Shown: positions 10,492-22,899 of the stretch, piece by piece
How positions within the stretch are numbered: the stretch's first letter is position 1
How the letters are laid out: the number at the start of each line of letters is the position of its first letter
Source: Gnetum montanum
Taxonomy: Eukaryota > Streptophyta > Gnetopsida > Gnetales > Gnetaceae
Direction: 5' to 3'
Length of the DNA stretch: 64,000 nucleotides
Assembly: GCA_015680685.1 (NCBI GenBank)
Contig: MNCI01002041.1
Location: 662,659-726,658, forward strand
Position numbers and translations under genes: made by a program
Notes under the pieces: generated by a model
What the model was told of the DNA's origin: nothing
Databases searched by the model: none
Seen by the model: the letters and a program-made list of their open reading frames with translations, nothing else

Positions 10492-10970
10492 ACGTTAAAT
10501 AAGGATATCATGTTTCTCCTACTTTATTTGGGCTATTTCTTGATGAACTTGAAGAATGGATGTATAAAATACCAACTCAATTTGCAATTACAATTAGAAG
10601 TAGTCTTGTAAAACTTTCACTATATGATGATAATGGTGTCTTAATTTCAAATTTAATGAATGGATTGCAACAAATGTTTAATACTCTTGATGACTATTAT
10701 CAACATTTAAAAAATGAAAGTTAATGTTCAAATAACTAAAATCATGAATTTTGGCACATGTAATAAGATATAAAACTTTATTATAAGACATGAACACACA
10801 GACATAATTTCCTCTTCTAGATATCTTATCCTAAAATGCTTTTGTAATTATAAATGGGAATAGGGCATTACCTAAAGAGTTGCAAGTGGTATGAAAGCCT
10901 TATTTTAAAAAACAAATGTAAGAAGGAACCTATTTTGGCTTGGGATATTCAAAAATAATTTTATCATGTC
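10492..10970 (+). pseudogene. LINE reverse transcriptase fragment, right part
   Basis: Continuation of the LINE interrupted at 3530. It encodes SPTLFGLFLDELEEW, then LSLYDDNGVLISN (the YADD catalytic block degraded to YDDN), then GLQQMF and MKVNVQ-type residues. It begins with the second ACGTT target-duplication copy and is cut at 10970 by element B. Confidence 0.7.
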
Positions 10971-11806
10971 TGATGAGCAGCGAGGTATCTCTACACTCAA
11001 CCATACAAATATGAGCATTCATGTGCGATCCGGTCAAACTCCAAGGACTAAGTGCTTATGTGCCTTTATAGAACAAGGATGGGTTAGGTGATCATTGTCT
11101 TCCCAAGCTTACTTGTATGGCACAATTGTATGGTTAAGTAAACTTGAGGTATGTGATTTTTATGCTTTTTTTATGTTTTATGTTCTTGGTGCTTAAAATG
11201 GAGAAATGAAATAATTAAATAACTAATTTAATTTAACTACTCAACTAGGCTCTAACTAGTCCTAACATCAACATCCATTCCCACTCTCCATACACAAGCT
11301 GAACCAATGTAACACTACTGGGATTACCAAACACTAGTCATTACTGGGTTACTAAGTGTTCCACATATGCTCGAAGTGGTCATATTGAGTGTGCTTACTT
11401 GTTGAAAATGAACAAATCAATAAAAGCAACATCAATTAACTAATAAGAGCATTGAATAACTGTAAATAACATTAAATGCAATAAATAAGCTATTCTAAAT
11501 GTTGCAAGGTTTATCACAAAGTTCATCTTTATTTTCGGACACAAGGTGTGCTTAGGTATATAATGCTCGAATAAAGATCCGTTCACTTGATGACTCCTAC
11601 TGTGGACACTCAGAAATAATTCTAACTCTGGAAAGGAAAAACTATAAGAGTTTGAGTAAGAAACTAACTATCTAATTGCCAAACCAAGTGCGCTCACCTC
11701 TTATTTATAGGCGATGAGATAGGTTCTGACATTGGATGTTTGATATCATTTGGTAGGCTTTGATATTGCAGAATTGATATCGTGGATCCAATATTGCAGC
11801 TCATCA
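10971..11806 (-). repeat. 3' LTR of element B
   Basis: On the plus strand it runs from TGATGAGCAGCGAGG to GCAGCTCATCA, i.e. TGATG...CATCA in both directions. It shares the family LTR motifs (complement of GGTTGAGTGTAG; complement of CTTGGTAATCCCAG). A GATATC/GATATT cluster near 11745-11795 lies just inside its U3 start. Left flank is ATGTC (10966-10970); the matching right flank is lost. Confidence 0.8.
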
Positions 11807-13710
11807 AACCCCCGTGACTAAATGAAAAATTTTCCTTGAGTTCCTTACAAAATATTGGGAAGGTATGGGATTATTGACAGAACGAAAACTATTGTGATAT
11901 GGAATGACAAACTTAAAGTGCTCGGTGAATGGATCGACAAACATATTATAACATTGGTGTTCATAACCATTGTGGTGGACACTATACATAGTTGACATCC
12001 AGACCCTCATTCAATAGCTTGGAGAGAGAGAGAAAAAAAAGAAAATGAGGCGCGTTGCTATCGATGTTCAAATTGTGTACACCGTTGTTCATCCATGGCC
12101 ATATGACCAAGCTTGTTCCTTGCATAAGTGCTTTTGCTCTAGTCCATCTTGAGTGCTCCCTCCTATCCTAGTCCATTATTTGTGTAATCGCCATTTGCAC
12201 ACACAACACAATCACGAATTTGCAAGGATAGATAAGACATAATGTAGTTAATACCTTGCCTCGATATAAAGCACATTAGCTAGGTTGTGGGTATGGCAGA
12301 TATTAGGTTAGAGGTTTGTGACTGATAACTACCCATGTTGTAGGGGTAAGATAAGTATGGAATGGAAAAATTTGTGACAGGACCCCCATGACTAAGAGCG
12401 AACCTTCGGTAGCAATAAGATGGAAAAAGAAAGAATAAGGAAGAAGAGAGGAAAAAGAATGGTGAAGCCAATGAAATAAAAATGGATGTCATGGATGAGG
12501 TGAAATGGGAAATAGTTGATTGCAGAAAATGTTTAAGGGAAAGAACTTAACAACTGCACCATAAGGGAATGCCAGTGGGTCCTTCCCAAAGCAGGCTCAT
12601 GCCATTTATGCCCTAACAAACCCACAAACCAAAGAGTCCATAGGGTCTAGGAATGACATATGGAAACAATGGTAAAGAACTTACCCACAAGAGTTTACCA
12701 AAGAAGAACAATGTGTCAACCAAGATATAGACTAATGATAAAACTAGCAATGAGGTGGAATATGGGAAGCAATACGGAAAGAGAGGAGAGAATGGAATGG
12801 AATCCCAAAATTAAGGTTGTGTAAAGTCCCTTGTGTAGTGTATGATTAAGGTGACTTAATAAAATTCATTCCAAATTCAGATTAAAACTAACCACATCTA
12901 GTGACCTTACATCAACACACTTGACCAACCCATCCTCCTGAAACAATAAGAATGCATCCATAGAGCCACCACCATTCCAACAAGAGAAAGATAGAGAAGC
13001 AGGAAGCAAGAAAGGGCCTTTGTTAGAGGGAACCTTCAGGCATGGGTAACATGTCTTGCCAATGCCATAATCAATGCTTATAGCCCATGTTTCTTTATGA
13101 TGTCTAAGGGGTATGCTTTGAATTCTCACCATTTTTTTTGTGAGAACCACATCATGTAAAGACTTATTTGATTGAGTCAACTTTCTGATATTTGGTAAAG
13201 AGCAGAATGGTGGAAGATTATATGAAACACATCCAAGTATCCAAGAGAATAGCTAGCACAAATGCGTCGAATCCCCTTGAGGTCACACCCTTTTCAATCC
13301 ATTTGAACCTTTCCTTGGTTTGAAGAATACCAAGCCACCAATTCATTAATAAGATTACTTAGAAAAAAGGATAGTACCGTTCCAAGATCAAGGGAGATCA
13401 TAGAGCTAAATGGATGAATGGATGATGTGGACTCATTGCCTGTTTTATCAAAAGAAACCATATCTTAGTATCAACATTAAAAGTCAAAGGTAAAAACCAA
13501 ACATTAGCAATCAACATCATTATAGTACAATCCACCATCATGAGCACTTATTATACGATAAGTGAGATTTATTTCAACAAAGTGTAATAGAGAAAGAAAT
13601 AGTAAAAAATTTTAATGATGGTGTAAAACAAAAACAAGTAAAGATGAAGAATGTGTAAAACAAAAATGTGTAAAACCAAAAAGTTAAAGGAACTGAGGGC
13701 TTTAGAATGG
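11807..13710 (-). other. Non-coding 3' domain of element B
   Basis: Inverted counterpart of 7680-9622. Cytosine tracts (guanine tracts on the minus strand) lie at 11809-11813 next to the LTR, 12383-12387, and 13730-13734 just outside the left part. The complement of the block GGTGTGACNTCAAGG is at about 13278-13293. The complement of the TTTTACACA-rich zone is at 13620-13690. No coding frame is evident. Confidence 0.65.
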
Positions 13711-14838
13711 TTAGCATTGGTGGCCATCTCCCCCACGATTGAGTTGGAAGGAGGAGATCCAAAATAATGAGAAAGGTTGTCCATTAATAGAGGTAGTGTT
13801 AGTGCTGGCCATTTTAGGTTCATGGAAAGGTTTAGTTTCCTGGATGTTGACCAATAATTTCTTATTTAGGCTTTTAGGTTTATAGATCATCATGGCTCCT
13901 ATACGAAAAGATTCATGAATAATATAAGGTCCTTCCCATAGTGTTTGAAATTTAGTTCGTTGTGGCACATGTGTGGGATTTCAGTAAAGAACCTTATCTC
14001 TCAATTGGTACTTGACTCTCCTAATCCTTAGGTCATGATGTTGTTTGTTAAAGGCCTTGTGTAGTTCATTGGATGATAGGGTAGCTAATCAATTTTCATC
14101 TAGCAAGTTAAGATTCATTAACCATTCTTTTTGTGCTAGATTGAGGCCAAGGTTGAGGTTCACAAGATTAGATGAAATGATGAGCGTCTTGGAACAATGT
14201 AGGCCAATAATATCCTACAAGGAAGATTTTAATGGCTATTTTTCTCTCAGTGTAATTCCCCCATAAGGACCCTCATGAACATCTTGGAGAACTCGTAATT
14301 GATCTACATCAGGAACACACCATCAGACCAGACCATCAGAACATACCTTATAAAGGTGTCTGTTGATTTTCATGAAATATTTGGCTTGATGAAAAATTTT
14401 TTGTTTCTTTTTAATGTCTAACCCTTGTGGTGTTTCTTGTGTAAGCAATATAAGTTAGAATGCTACTATAACAATTTGTATCGGTGGGTAAGTGATTGTT
14501 TATCACACCTGCAAAGAGGAGTTCATTAGGGAAACCGTTAGAAATTGGATATTCATCCTCTTTGTTTGTCCCATTGTAATCAAGATAAATGATCAGCGAT
14601 AGCATTCTCGGTGCCTTTACGATCAATCATTGTAAGATCGAACTCTTGTAAGATCACGAGCCATTGTATGATGCGAGGGCTCACCATTGGTTTATTCGTT
14701 AGGAACCGAATTGCACTATAATCCATGTATACAAATATCTTATAGCCCAATACATAGTGCCTAAATTTTTCTAGTGCAAACACCACAGTCATTAACTCTT
14801 TTTTTGTTGTGGTGTAGTTGAGTTGTGCACTAGCAATA
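13711..14838 (-). pseudogene. RNase H and integrase remnants of element B
   Basis: On the minus strand, 14838-14580 encodes an RNase H segment (AQLNYTTTKKEL, VVFALEKFRHYVLG, then DRKGTENAIADHLS). 14420-14270 resembles the integrase zinc-binding region (SDGLVWWCVPDVDQ, HEGPYGGI). 14200-13711 is the integrase C-terminal part (RTKFQTLWEGPYIIHESF). The integrase catalytic core is deleted between the last two parts, so this copy is inactive. Confidence 0.7.
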
Positions 14839-16274
14839 CTTCAACTTGCACAGTGAACTGCCAAGGAAACTGCCAAATCCCAATCTCTTGCCCCACATGC
14901 CATGTAAGGCAAAACAAAAAAAACATGTTTTAGTAGACCCTGCCTTAGCCCCGCCAGCAAGTGGTGGCTCTTGACAACCATCGCAAATCACTACCCACAC
15001 AATGCCATAAAACTTTAAAAATAATAATTTTTTTACAAGCCCTCTATACAAGCTTGTGGCCTTCTCATCTATCATTGTGTAGGTGACCATGACGATTGTG
15101 GCCTTTGCTTCACCCTCATCACCTTTAAAACCCTCACATAATCTACCAAAACCCTTGCCCTCCAAGCCCTCTCCCCATGTGCTTGCACTACCTCCTTAGC
15201 CACAGTGGCCACAATGGCCACGGTGATGGTGGCCCTTACCATAGCAAGGCATTGCCAAAACCAAAACCCAAGCCCCAAACACCTAAGTACACCAAGGAAA
15301 GAGTTGAAAATAGTAAAAGGGGTAGTGTAGTTGGGGTACCTAGCGGTCGATGGAACTCTTTGCTCTTCTACGCTTGCCCGCAGTAGGCATCCTGAGACTT
15401 GCTCTCCTTCATCCACATTAGTCAGCTTTGGGTGTTGACATCCACTTCAGTGCAACATTTTGGCAACTATGCTTGTACAATTATGCTATGCTCTTAAAAG
15501 TTGGCATTTTCAACTTTGACAATGATAGATTTACCAAGGGTAAAATACACTTTTATACCCCTGGAGACCACTTAATTTTTTTATCCACCCCAAGACTACC
15601 TTCAACAATGCCAAGCATAGTTGGGTGTGACTGTAGTCACTAGAGTTAGAAAAATTTTCGATTTTTCTAGCTATCCCCAAACTTAGAAAAATTTTGAATT
15701 TTTCTTGTCACCCAATGGGCAGCCAAGCTAATTTCAATTTTTTGATGCACCAAGTCTTGCCCCAATGATGCACTTAGTGCATTAGAGTCTGCTAAGACCT
15801 CAAACTAGCACATTACAGTCTGCTAAGACCTTAAACTGGCAACCCCATGGCTAATTGAGGCATAAAACTAGCCCATGCATTCCTTCCCTTTAAAATCACA
15901 TTCACATACTTAAGAAAATTTTTTATTGTATTCTTTTCTTTAACTATGCATATTACTCTTATTAACATAGGTGCATATTGACATTTTTTTAGTTATTTTG
16001 GTATGATTATTGCAAGATTTTCAACATGACTATGTACGAGCATCTTCATGCACCTCTGGTTCTTACTAGGCCTCATGGTGATCTCATGTGATGCATTGAC
16101 CCACAATGCCTAGACCTTGAGCTGGTAGTCTATGATGAATACATAACATCTATAGAAGCACTGCTAGACTAGCTAGACTATCTAGTTAGGGCTCTAGATC
16201 TAGAGGTAGGTGACATCATCAAGGATCCCCTTATTGAAATCCCTATAGCAACATCTAGTGGTGAGGCAAAAACA
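14839..16274 (+). other. Unassigned segment between elements B and Tat-type pol
   Basis: No recognisable gene. Two copies of a GTCTGCTAAGACC(T)(C/T)AAACTAGCA-like motif near 15787-15842 resemble the units of the tandem array at 19520-20100, so at least 15780 onwards probably belongs to the Tat-type element. A gag gene expected upstream of the pol is absent, which indicates 5' truncation. Confidence 0.4.
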
Positions 16275-19200
16275 TTGAAACTCAGCATTTTTTTAGAGCC
16301 TCAACATGCCCAAAACATTACAAAAGTACCTAAAGAAAATAGCAAAGCATTTGCATGGTCTTATGAAGCTATGTTAGGCCTAGATCCTCATGCAATGCAA
16401 CACAACATAATTCTCAATCCCAACATAAGACCAGTTAAGCAGAAAGATCGCAAGGTTAGGCCTGAGGTGGTATTGGCAATCTGTGATAAAATCACTAAGC
16501 TCTACAAATATGATTTCATTTGGGCCATTGATTATGTAGATTAGGTATCCAACATCATGGTTGTACCCAAGAAAAAAGAAAGCATACATATTTGCATAGA
16601 ATTTTGAGACCTAAACAAGGAAACTAGTAAAGATGACTTCCCATTACCTAGTATTAATCAATTGGTCAATACTACAGCTAGTCATGCCTTGTTGTCCTTC
16701 ATGGATGGGTTCTTAGGATACAACCAGATTTGGATCAACCTAGTGCACCAACTTAGTACTACCTTTATGACCCCTTGGGGTACATTTTTCCACATCATGA
16801 TGTCCTTTGGGCTCAAGAATGTAGGAGCAACTTATCAATGAGTCATAACATACATCTTTAGCAATTACATGTTAGGTCTGCTCAATGATTATGTTGACAA
16901 TATAGCAGTTAAGTCCAAAGCATAATACAACCATGTAGATGACTTAGACCTTGTGCTCAAACATTGCCTAAAGCATGAACTTAGGTTAAACCCTAAAAAA
17001 TGTCTCTTCTGCATTAAGATAAGTCACATGCTAGGTTTTGTAGTATTCGAAGCAAGAATACGCATAGAGCCTAATAAGGTTAAGGCCATTATCAACTTAG
17101 CATCACCAACCAACCTTAAGGAGTTATGAACGTTACAAGGCATATTACAATTCATATGTTGGTTTATCGCATGATTAACCAACAAATTGGAGCTAATGCA
17201 AAACTTGCTCAAAAAGGGAGTCCACTTTGAGTGGATAGCTCAATTCCAAGAGGCATTTGACAACCTCAAACAAGAGCTGGCTCAACTTCCAACGGTCTAC
17301 CCTTCACTAGGAGATAAACCATTCTACCTCTACCTTGCTACCTCTAACACATCCATTGCTTCTCTGCTTTGTCAAAAGCAATACCATGGCACTGAGGTTC
17401 CCGTATACTACCTAAGCCATGCATTAGTTTCCTTTGAAGCAAAGTATAATGATGTCGAGAAGAATTACCTTGCCTTGGTCTTTACACTCAAGAAGTGAAG
17501 GCATTATCGTTTCCATATCCAAGTCAACATCATCTACAAAAGCAATGTACTTCGAGTGATTACAATGAACATTTATGAGAGTAGTTGCATTGCACATTGG
17601 AAAGTAATAACTATAGAGTTTGACCTACATTACATTGCATAAGCATCAACCAAAGGTTAAGTAATAGCTACACAACTTACAGCTTTCCCAATTGATGACT
17701 AAGTAATGATAGATTAAGAATTTCTAGATGAGGATGTCACTAGCATAAGTCAAATGCTTGACAACTTCAAGGCACTATTACACTTTGATGGCACTTCAAC
17801 CTCTCAAGGGGGTAGTGCCACTATCATAATCATGTTTCCCTCTATGGAGATTCAATCCTTCACATACTATTTTGCATTCCCATGCACTAATAACATTGTG
17901 GAGTATGAAGGTCTCCTCTGAGGTATCTTAGTAACTCACAACCTAGGAATACAGAACCTAGCAATCCAACGAGACTCGCAACTAGGTGTCGACCAAGTTA
18001 TAGAGGTTTACGCTTGTAAAGCCCAGTACTTAAAACCTTACTGTGACTTGGCAAAGCACTTGCATAAGAAATTTGAAATTACTAATGTTCAACATATCCC
18101 CCACAATGAAAACTCCATTGCTAATGCATTAGTGATGTTAGCCTTAAGCATTACACTTGAAATGTTTCACACATCACCCACTGTAGTGGCAGATTGCACC
18201 GTGCCCATCACGCAAACAATCAACATTGCATCTATAGCCACAATAAGCATGACCCATGTAGTAGAGTGGTACAAAGACATCAAGTCATACCTTCTATAGG
18301 GTGAACCTCTACAACATCTAATTTCTACTCAAAAGGATGCAATGCGAAAGAGATTGCGGTAGTATGTCATCGTGGGTGATAACACACTATGCCACAAATC
18401 CTATGATGGCATACTGTTAACATGAATTCACAATAGCGAAGTGTAGATGTTTGTTGAACAAGTCCACAAAGGATCCTACAAAGGCCACATAGCACCTAGG
18501 GAAATGGCATTAAAGATTAGACACTTAGGCTTCTATTGGCTAGACATGGAGTGCAATTTCATCTCCAAGGTCAAGACATGTAACACGTGCTAATGACATG
18601 GTAACTTAATGCTTGTGCCACCCACTAAACTACACACAATGTAGATCATGTGGCCATTCCAACATTGGGGGTTGGACATCATAGGGCCTATAATGCCTAC
18701 GTCCTCCACAAGACATAGCTTCATTATAACCACAATTGAGTCTCTTATGAAGTGGGTTGAAGTTATTCTCCTTAGGAAGACTACATCACAGTAGGTTTAC
18801 AAATCCATACTTGACAACATGATGACCCATTTTATTTTACACATGACCATAGTCATAGATAATGGGCCATAGTTTAGCAATGTTGAGACCAAATCATTTT
18901 GCGAATGCTTCAAAATCAAACATTCATTTTCGTCATCCTACTACCCACAAGTGAATGGCTAAGTAGAGGCCACAAACAAGGTCATCGTCAATTTTTTAAA
19001 GAAGATGCTTATCATTAGCAAACGATGATGGCATGAGTAGCTAATCTACACACTCTAGGCCTACTGCATGACAAAAAGAACTACAATAGGTAAGATGCCA
19101 TACAGTTTGGTTCATGGATTTAAAGCAATCTTGCCTCTTGAATTGCAAGTCCCATTGCTCTATGTAATCCTCTCAAGCTTCATTGATTAGGCTCAAAATG

Positions 19201-19509
19201 ATGAGTTGAGGATCATGGGTCTCAACTTGATAAGGGAGGAGCACATGCAAACACTTGGTTAGATCGAGTGGTACCAACAAATACAATGACAAAAACACCA
19301 TCACAATCAACATCAACACCCAATTAAGAAAGGGAACCTAGTCCTTAAGGCTATTCGGGAATCTACGAATAAATTCTTAGCCAACTAGAAAGGACCTTTC
19401 TTGGTTGTCAAGGTCTATGACAATGGAGCAATTAGGCTTGCTAACTAGGATGGCAATGAATTTGCCAATCCAGTGAACCACACATACCTGAAGCTATACT
19501 ACGCATAGC
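16275..19509 (+). pseudogene. Tat-type Ty3/gypsy pol: RT, RNase H, archaeal-type RNase H, integrase
   Basis: One long collinear pol, readable almost throughout in one frame but with some 25 nonsense codons. RT spans 16275-17230; its catalytic box reads YVDN at 16890-16901 instead of YVDD. RT-linked RNase H spans about 17230-17660 (FYLYLATSNTSIASLL, VEKNYLALVFTLKK). A second, archaeal-type RNase H spans about 17760-18160 (LHFDGTS, NIVEYEG, QRDSQLGVDQV, HIPHNENSIANAL). Integrase spans about 18430-19500: a zinc site (HKGSYKGH...CNTC), WGLDIIGP, IDNGP, and the NG-stop-VEATN block. The double RNase H is the hallmark of the plant Tat/Ogre group. The element is dead; many stops replace Gln, Arg or Trp by transitions. 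Confidence 0.85.
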
Positions 19510-19519
19510 ACACAACACC

Positions 19520-20100
19520 TCATCAATGAGAAAGTAAGGTAAGCAATAGTCTGCTATGACTATAAACTAGCAAAGATTAGTTTGCTATGACTATAAACTA
19601 GCAAATATTAGTCTGCTATGACTATACACTAGCACAGAATAGTCTGCTATGACTATAAACTAGCATAGCATGTTTGCTACGACATTAAACTGGCCCACAT
19701 CCATAGTCTTCTATGACTATAAACTGGCACAACATGTCCGCTATGACATTAAACTGGCACCCACATCCATAGTCTTCTATGACTATAAACTGGTAAAGAT
19801 TAATTTGCTACGACTATAAACTAGCAAAGACAAGTCTGTTATGACTATAAACTAGCATAGATCATCTGCTATGATGCTAAATTAGCATAGCTTGTCCTTG
19901 GTTCATGACATTAGACTAGCACAACCTCCACCATCCACTATGACGTTAACCTAGCACACAATAGTCTACTAGGACTATAAACTAGCACATCATGATTTTC
20001 CAAGACCTTAAACTAGGCCAACAGTCTACTAGGAGCCTAAATTAGCAAAGTCCATGGTCTACCATAACCTTAAACTAGGTTTGCAATTCAACACACATAG
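19520..20100 (+). repeat. Tandem array with CTATGACTATAAACTAGCA units
   Basis: About 14 imperfect units of 35-45 bp, each with the core TCTGCTATGACTATAAACTAGCA or a variant (CATTAAACTGGC). They begin about 10 bp after the end of the Tat-type integrase. Tandem arrays between pol and the 3' LTR are known for Tat/Ogre elements, where they can seed satellite DNA. Confidence 0.85.
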
Positions 20101-21617
20101 TTCTACGAACAAGCAAGCAACAATATTTCCAACTCCACACCATCTACCCATATCTTGTGGGCAGGGCAAGGGTACTACAATACCAAAATGGGTTTCCTAT
20201 CAATAGAGGCCTTTGGAACATTTGTAGCATCACTGCCCTCTAACATTTTACTGATCTTCCAGAAACATTCTTGGGCATTTTGCTGACCTTCTAGGGCTCT
20301 TGCCATGGTTGCCAATACTACTAGCCCCAGGCCACACTAGCAATATTACCAACCTTAGGTATTTCATTATTGCTTGGAGCTCTCATCGTCAGCACAACCC
20401 TTTTGAGTAGTCATAGAATTAGGGCCCTTGTCACCTTGTTGACTCTATTAGGCTCTTGCCATTACTCGGGCACTTGCCACCAATGTGGCTACTAGAGCTT
20501 TTGCAGCCTTCTCACTTCAGCACCTACACTGGTTTTCTTGCACTAGCTCTTCACGGTCTTGTAACTGGTCTAGCTATTACAACATTTGCAACACACCCAC
20601 ATCTAGCAATTTACTTTCATCTCATGTTGTGTGGTTTTTTTTATTATTTTCTCTGCATTATGTTTGTAGGATGAAGCCCTAGAGGTAGTCATGCAAAGAC
20701 ACATCTCATTTCAAAGGTAAGTTACCACATTTCTCTAATGTGCATGATTGGACTAGCCATGCCACTTAGAGTGCACATCCCTAGCTATAGCCTACTTGCA
20801 TTTATCCCTATACCTTTCTTTTCCTTACCTTCCCCTACATCATCAAGCTTGCAAACCCCTTTGATGCACATGGCAGCCTCTTTATGTCAACTGCAGAACC
20901 CATAGTGGATGTAACGCAAATCATCCCATGGGAAGTTTTTGTGGGTTGATCAAAGCCTAAGCAGATGTAACATAACTCATCTTAGGGAGGAAACACCTTT
21001 TCTACAAATGCAACATGATTGCACTAAGATAAAGCCCGTTAGGTGGCATGCAATCCACCTAATGAAAAGCATCCTGCAACTAGCATTTCATAATGTGCAG
21101 AAACTAAAGAAAGTTCACCTCATAGTCAAAAAAAGCAAAAAATGCAAGAAAAAAGAAGAACAAAGAAGAATGGGGCAAAAAATATCCCCAAGAAAAACCA
21201 TCAGAACTCTAATTTTGCAATCGAACCAATCTTAAATCTGCATCGACCTTCTCATAAGCACTTTGACAAGGGGTTGCAATTTCAAGGGCAAGCCATTTTG
21301 GTGCCATGGATGCTGACTCTCTCACAAGCATTCCAATGAGAGGTCACTATTTTCATGACAAGCCACCTTGGTGCCATAATCATTATCAGTTATGGTGACT
21401 CGGCATTTTGCAATATTACACTGTTTTCATTTCATTTCCTTGTTATCCCCTAGCACATTCCCTACATCATTTATCCCCAGCATACCATTATCCTTAGCAC
21501 TCTTGAACATGGTGAAGTGACCTTCGGTTAGATATTGATAAGTAATGTTGGTGCCAATCCTGTTGTGGTGTTTTGCGTTCATTGTCAACATCTCTCAAGC
21601 CACTCCTCCAGATATCA
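20101..21617 (+). other. 3' untranslated region of the Tat-type element
   Basis: Pyrimidine-rich, low-complexity sequence with short frames and no recognisable domain. By position it links the tandem array to the candidate polypurine tract at 21618-21630. Confidence 0.4.
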
Positions 21618-21630
21618 ACAAAGAGGGGCC
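21618..21630 (+). other. Candidate polypurine tract of the Tat-type element
   Basis: ACAAAGAGGGGCC lies just upstream of TGAAATACCACC. Tat-group elements often have a guanine-rich tract followed by an LTR with a similar start. Without a second LTR copy in the window this stays tentative. Confidence 0.35.
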
Positions 21631-21659
21631 AATGAAATACCACCAAATTTGGGCTCCTA

Positions 21660-22500
21660 GGTCTCGACTGCAAATTTTTCTAAGTGTTAAAACTTATCAA
21701 ATTTTTTCTAAGTGCTGAGACTACACCCCCCTCTTCTCCCCTCACCCCTGCCCCTCCCACTACTGGTAGTATGCTCCAAAGCATAGTCAATGTTGTTGGC
21801 ATAGACAACCTAGATTTGTAAATTTTCCTAAGTGTTGACAACAACTAAAAAATTTTCTAAGTGTCTTGACTACACTCTCCCTACCAAGACTACTCTCTAG
21901 AGTGTATTCAGCGTAGTCTACATAGGAATGACTAGTTTTGCAAATCCTCCTAAGTGTCAAGCCATAAGTTGTCAAGTTGCTTGTACTGGAAGAAACAGTT
22001 TGGCAAATTTTCTAACTTCTGAGGCTACGCTTCCTACTATGCTCTAGAGCGTAGTTAGTGTAGTTTGCACAAAGATGTCATTTTTTTGTCAAATTTTTCT
22101 AAGTATAATAACTATGCTCCCCCTGTCAGGACTACATCCCAACGTGTAGTTAGTGTAGTCTGCACAAAGATGTCATTTTTTTGTCAAATTTTTCTAAGTA
22201 TAATAACTATGCTCTCCCTGTCAGGACTACATCCCAAAGTGTAGTTAGTGTAGTCTGCACAAAGATGTCATTTTTTTGTCAAATTTTTCTAAGTATAATA
22301 ACTATGCTCTCCCTGTCAGGACTACATCCTAAAGTGTAGTTAGTGTAGTCTACAATAGAACACAATTTTTGCAAAATTTTCCTAACTCCTAAGACTATAC
22401 TCTAGAGCATAGTTAGCATATTCTGTACTAGAACACAATTTTTGCAAAATTTGCCTAACTCTTGGGACTATGCTCTAAATCATAGTTAGTGTAGCCTACC
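21660..22500 (+). repeat. 95-bp tandem repeat array
   Basis: Three nearly identical 95-bp units (starts marked by GCACAAAGATGTCA at 22067, 22162 and 22257) are flanked by more diverged copies on both sides. Each unit contains AATTTTTCTAAGT and a (G/A)TAGTTAGTGTAGTCT segment. The identical central units point to recent amplification by slippage or unequal exchange. Confidence 0.85.
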
Positions 22501-22891
22501 AAAACTACCATCAAAAGCCTCCAGAGCTCAACACCAGCCTTCATCTCAGCTCCAACATTCTTTCGACAAGCAAGATCAACTTCATTTGCACCCTTCATTT
22601 GTCCCAAAATTGTACCTATGCTCGACACCACTCAAGAGAGTGGGCAATGTGGTCCCAGAGCGTAGTCTCCAAAATTGCACTTTTGCATTGTTTTTAGGTA
22701 CATTGTAGTCTATTTGACATTCACATAGGTAGTTTGGCAATATAGTCACAATTCAGCAGTTTCATAGGGTCCATTAGAGCACACTAGTAGAACACCATTT
22801 TCTTCAAGGGGAGCATAGTTGGGGCTAGCGTAGTCCCAACTACCCCTCTACCATCTAGCATCCGATCCATGACTCACACTAATTCTAGCCC

Positions 22892-22899
22892 TATAAATA
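22892..22899 (+). promoter_or_regulatory. TATA box in candidate Tat LTR
   Basis: TATAAATA within CCCTATAAATACCC, a close match to the plant TATA consensus, located downstream of the 95-bp array. Confidence 0.45.

Larger units (their letters stand above)
10971..14838 (-). mobile_element. Truncated gypsy element B (pol-bearing relative of A), minus strand
   Basis: Read on the minus strand: RNase H, integrase zinc-binding and C-terminal parts, a non-coding 3' domain homologous to that of A, a polypurine tract, and an LTR. The 5' half is missing; homology stops near 14838. It entered the same LINE as A, 479 bp away. Because it shares the 3' domain with gag-protease copies and still has pol remnants, it is the best local model for the autonomous partner. 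Confidence 0.75.

Noticed and set aside
14830-15416. Gene on the minus strand encoding Cys/Gly-rich peptides
   Set aside because: Overlapping frames in repeat DNA with no domain, and composition like non-coding sequence.
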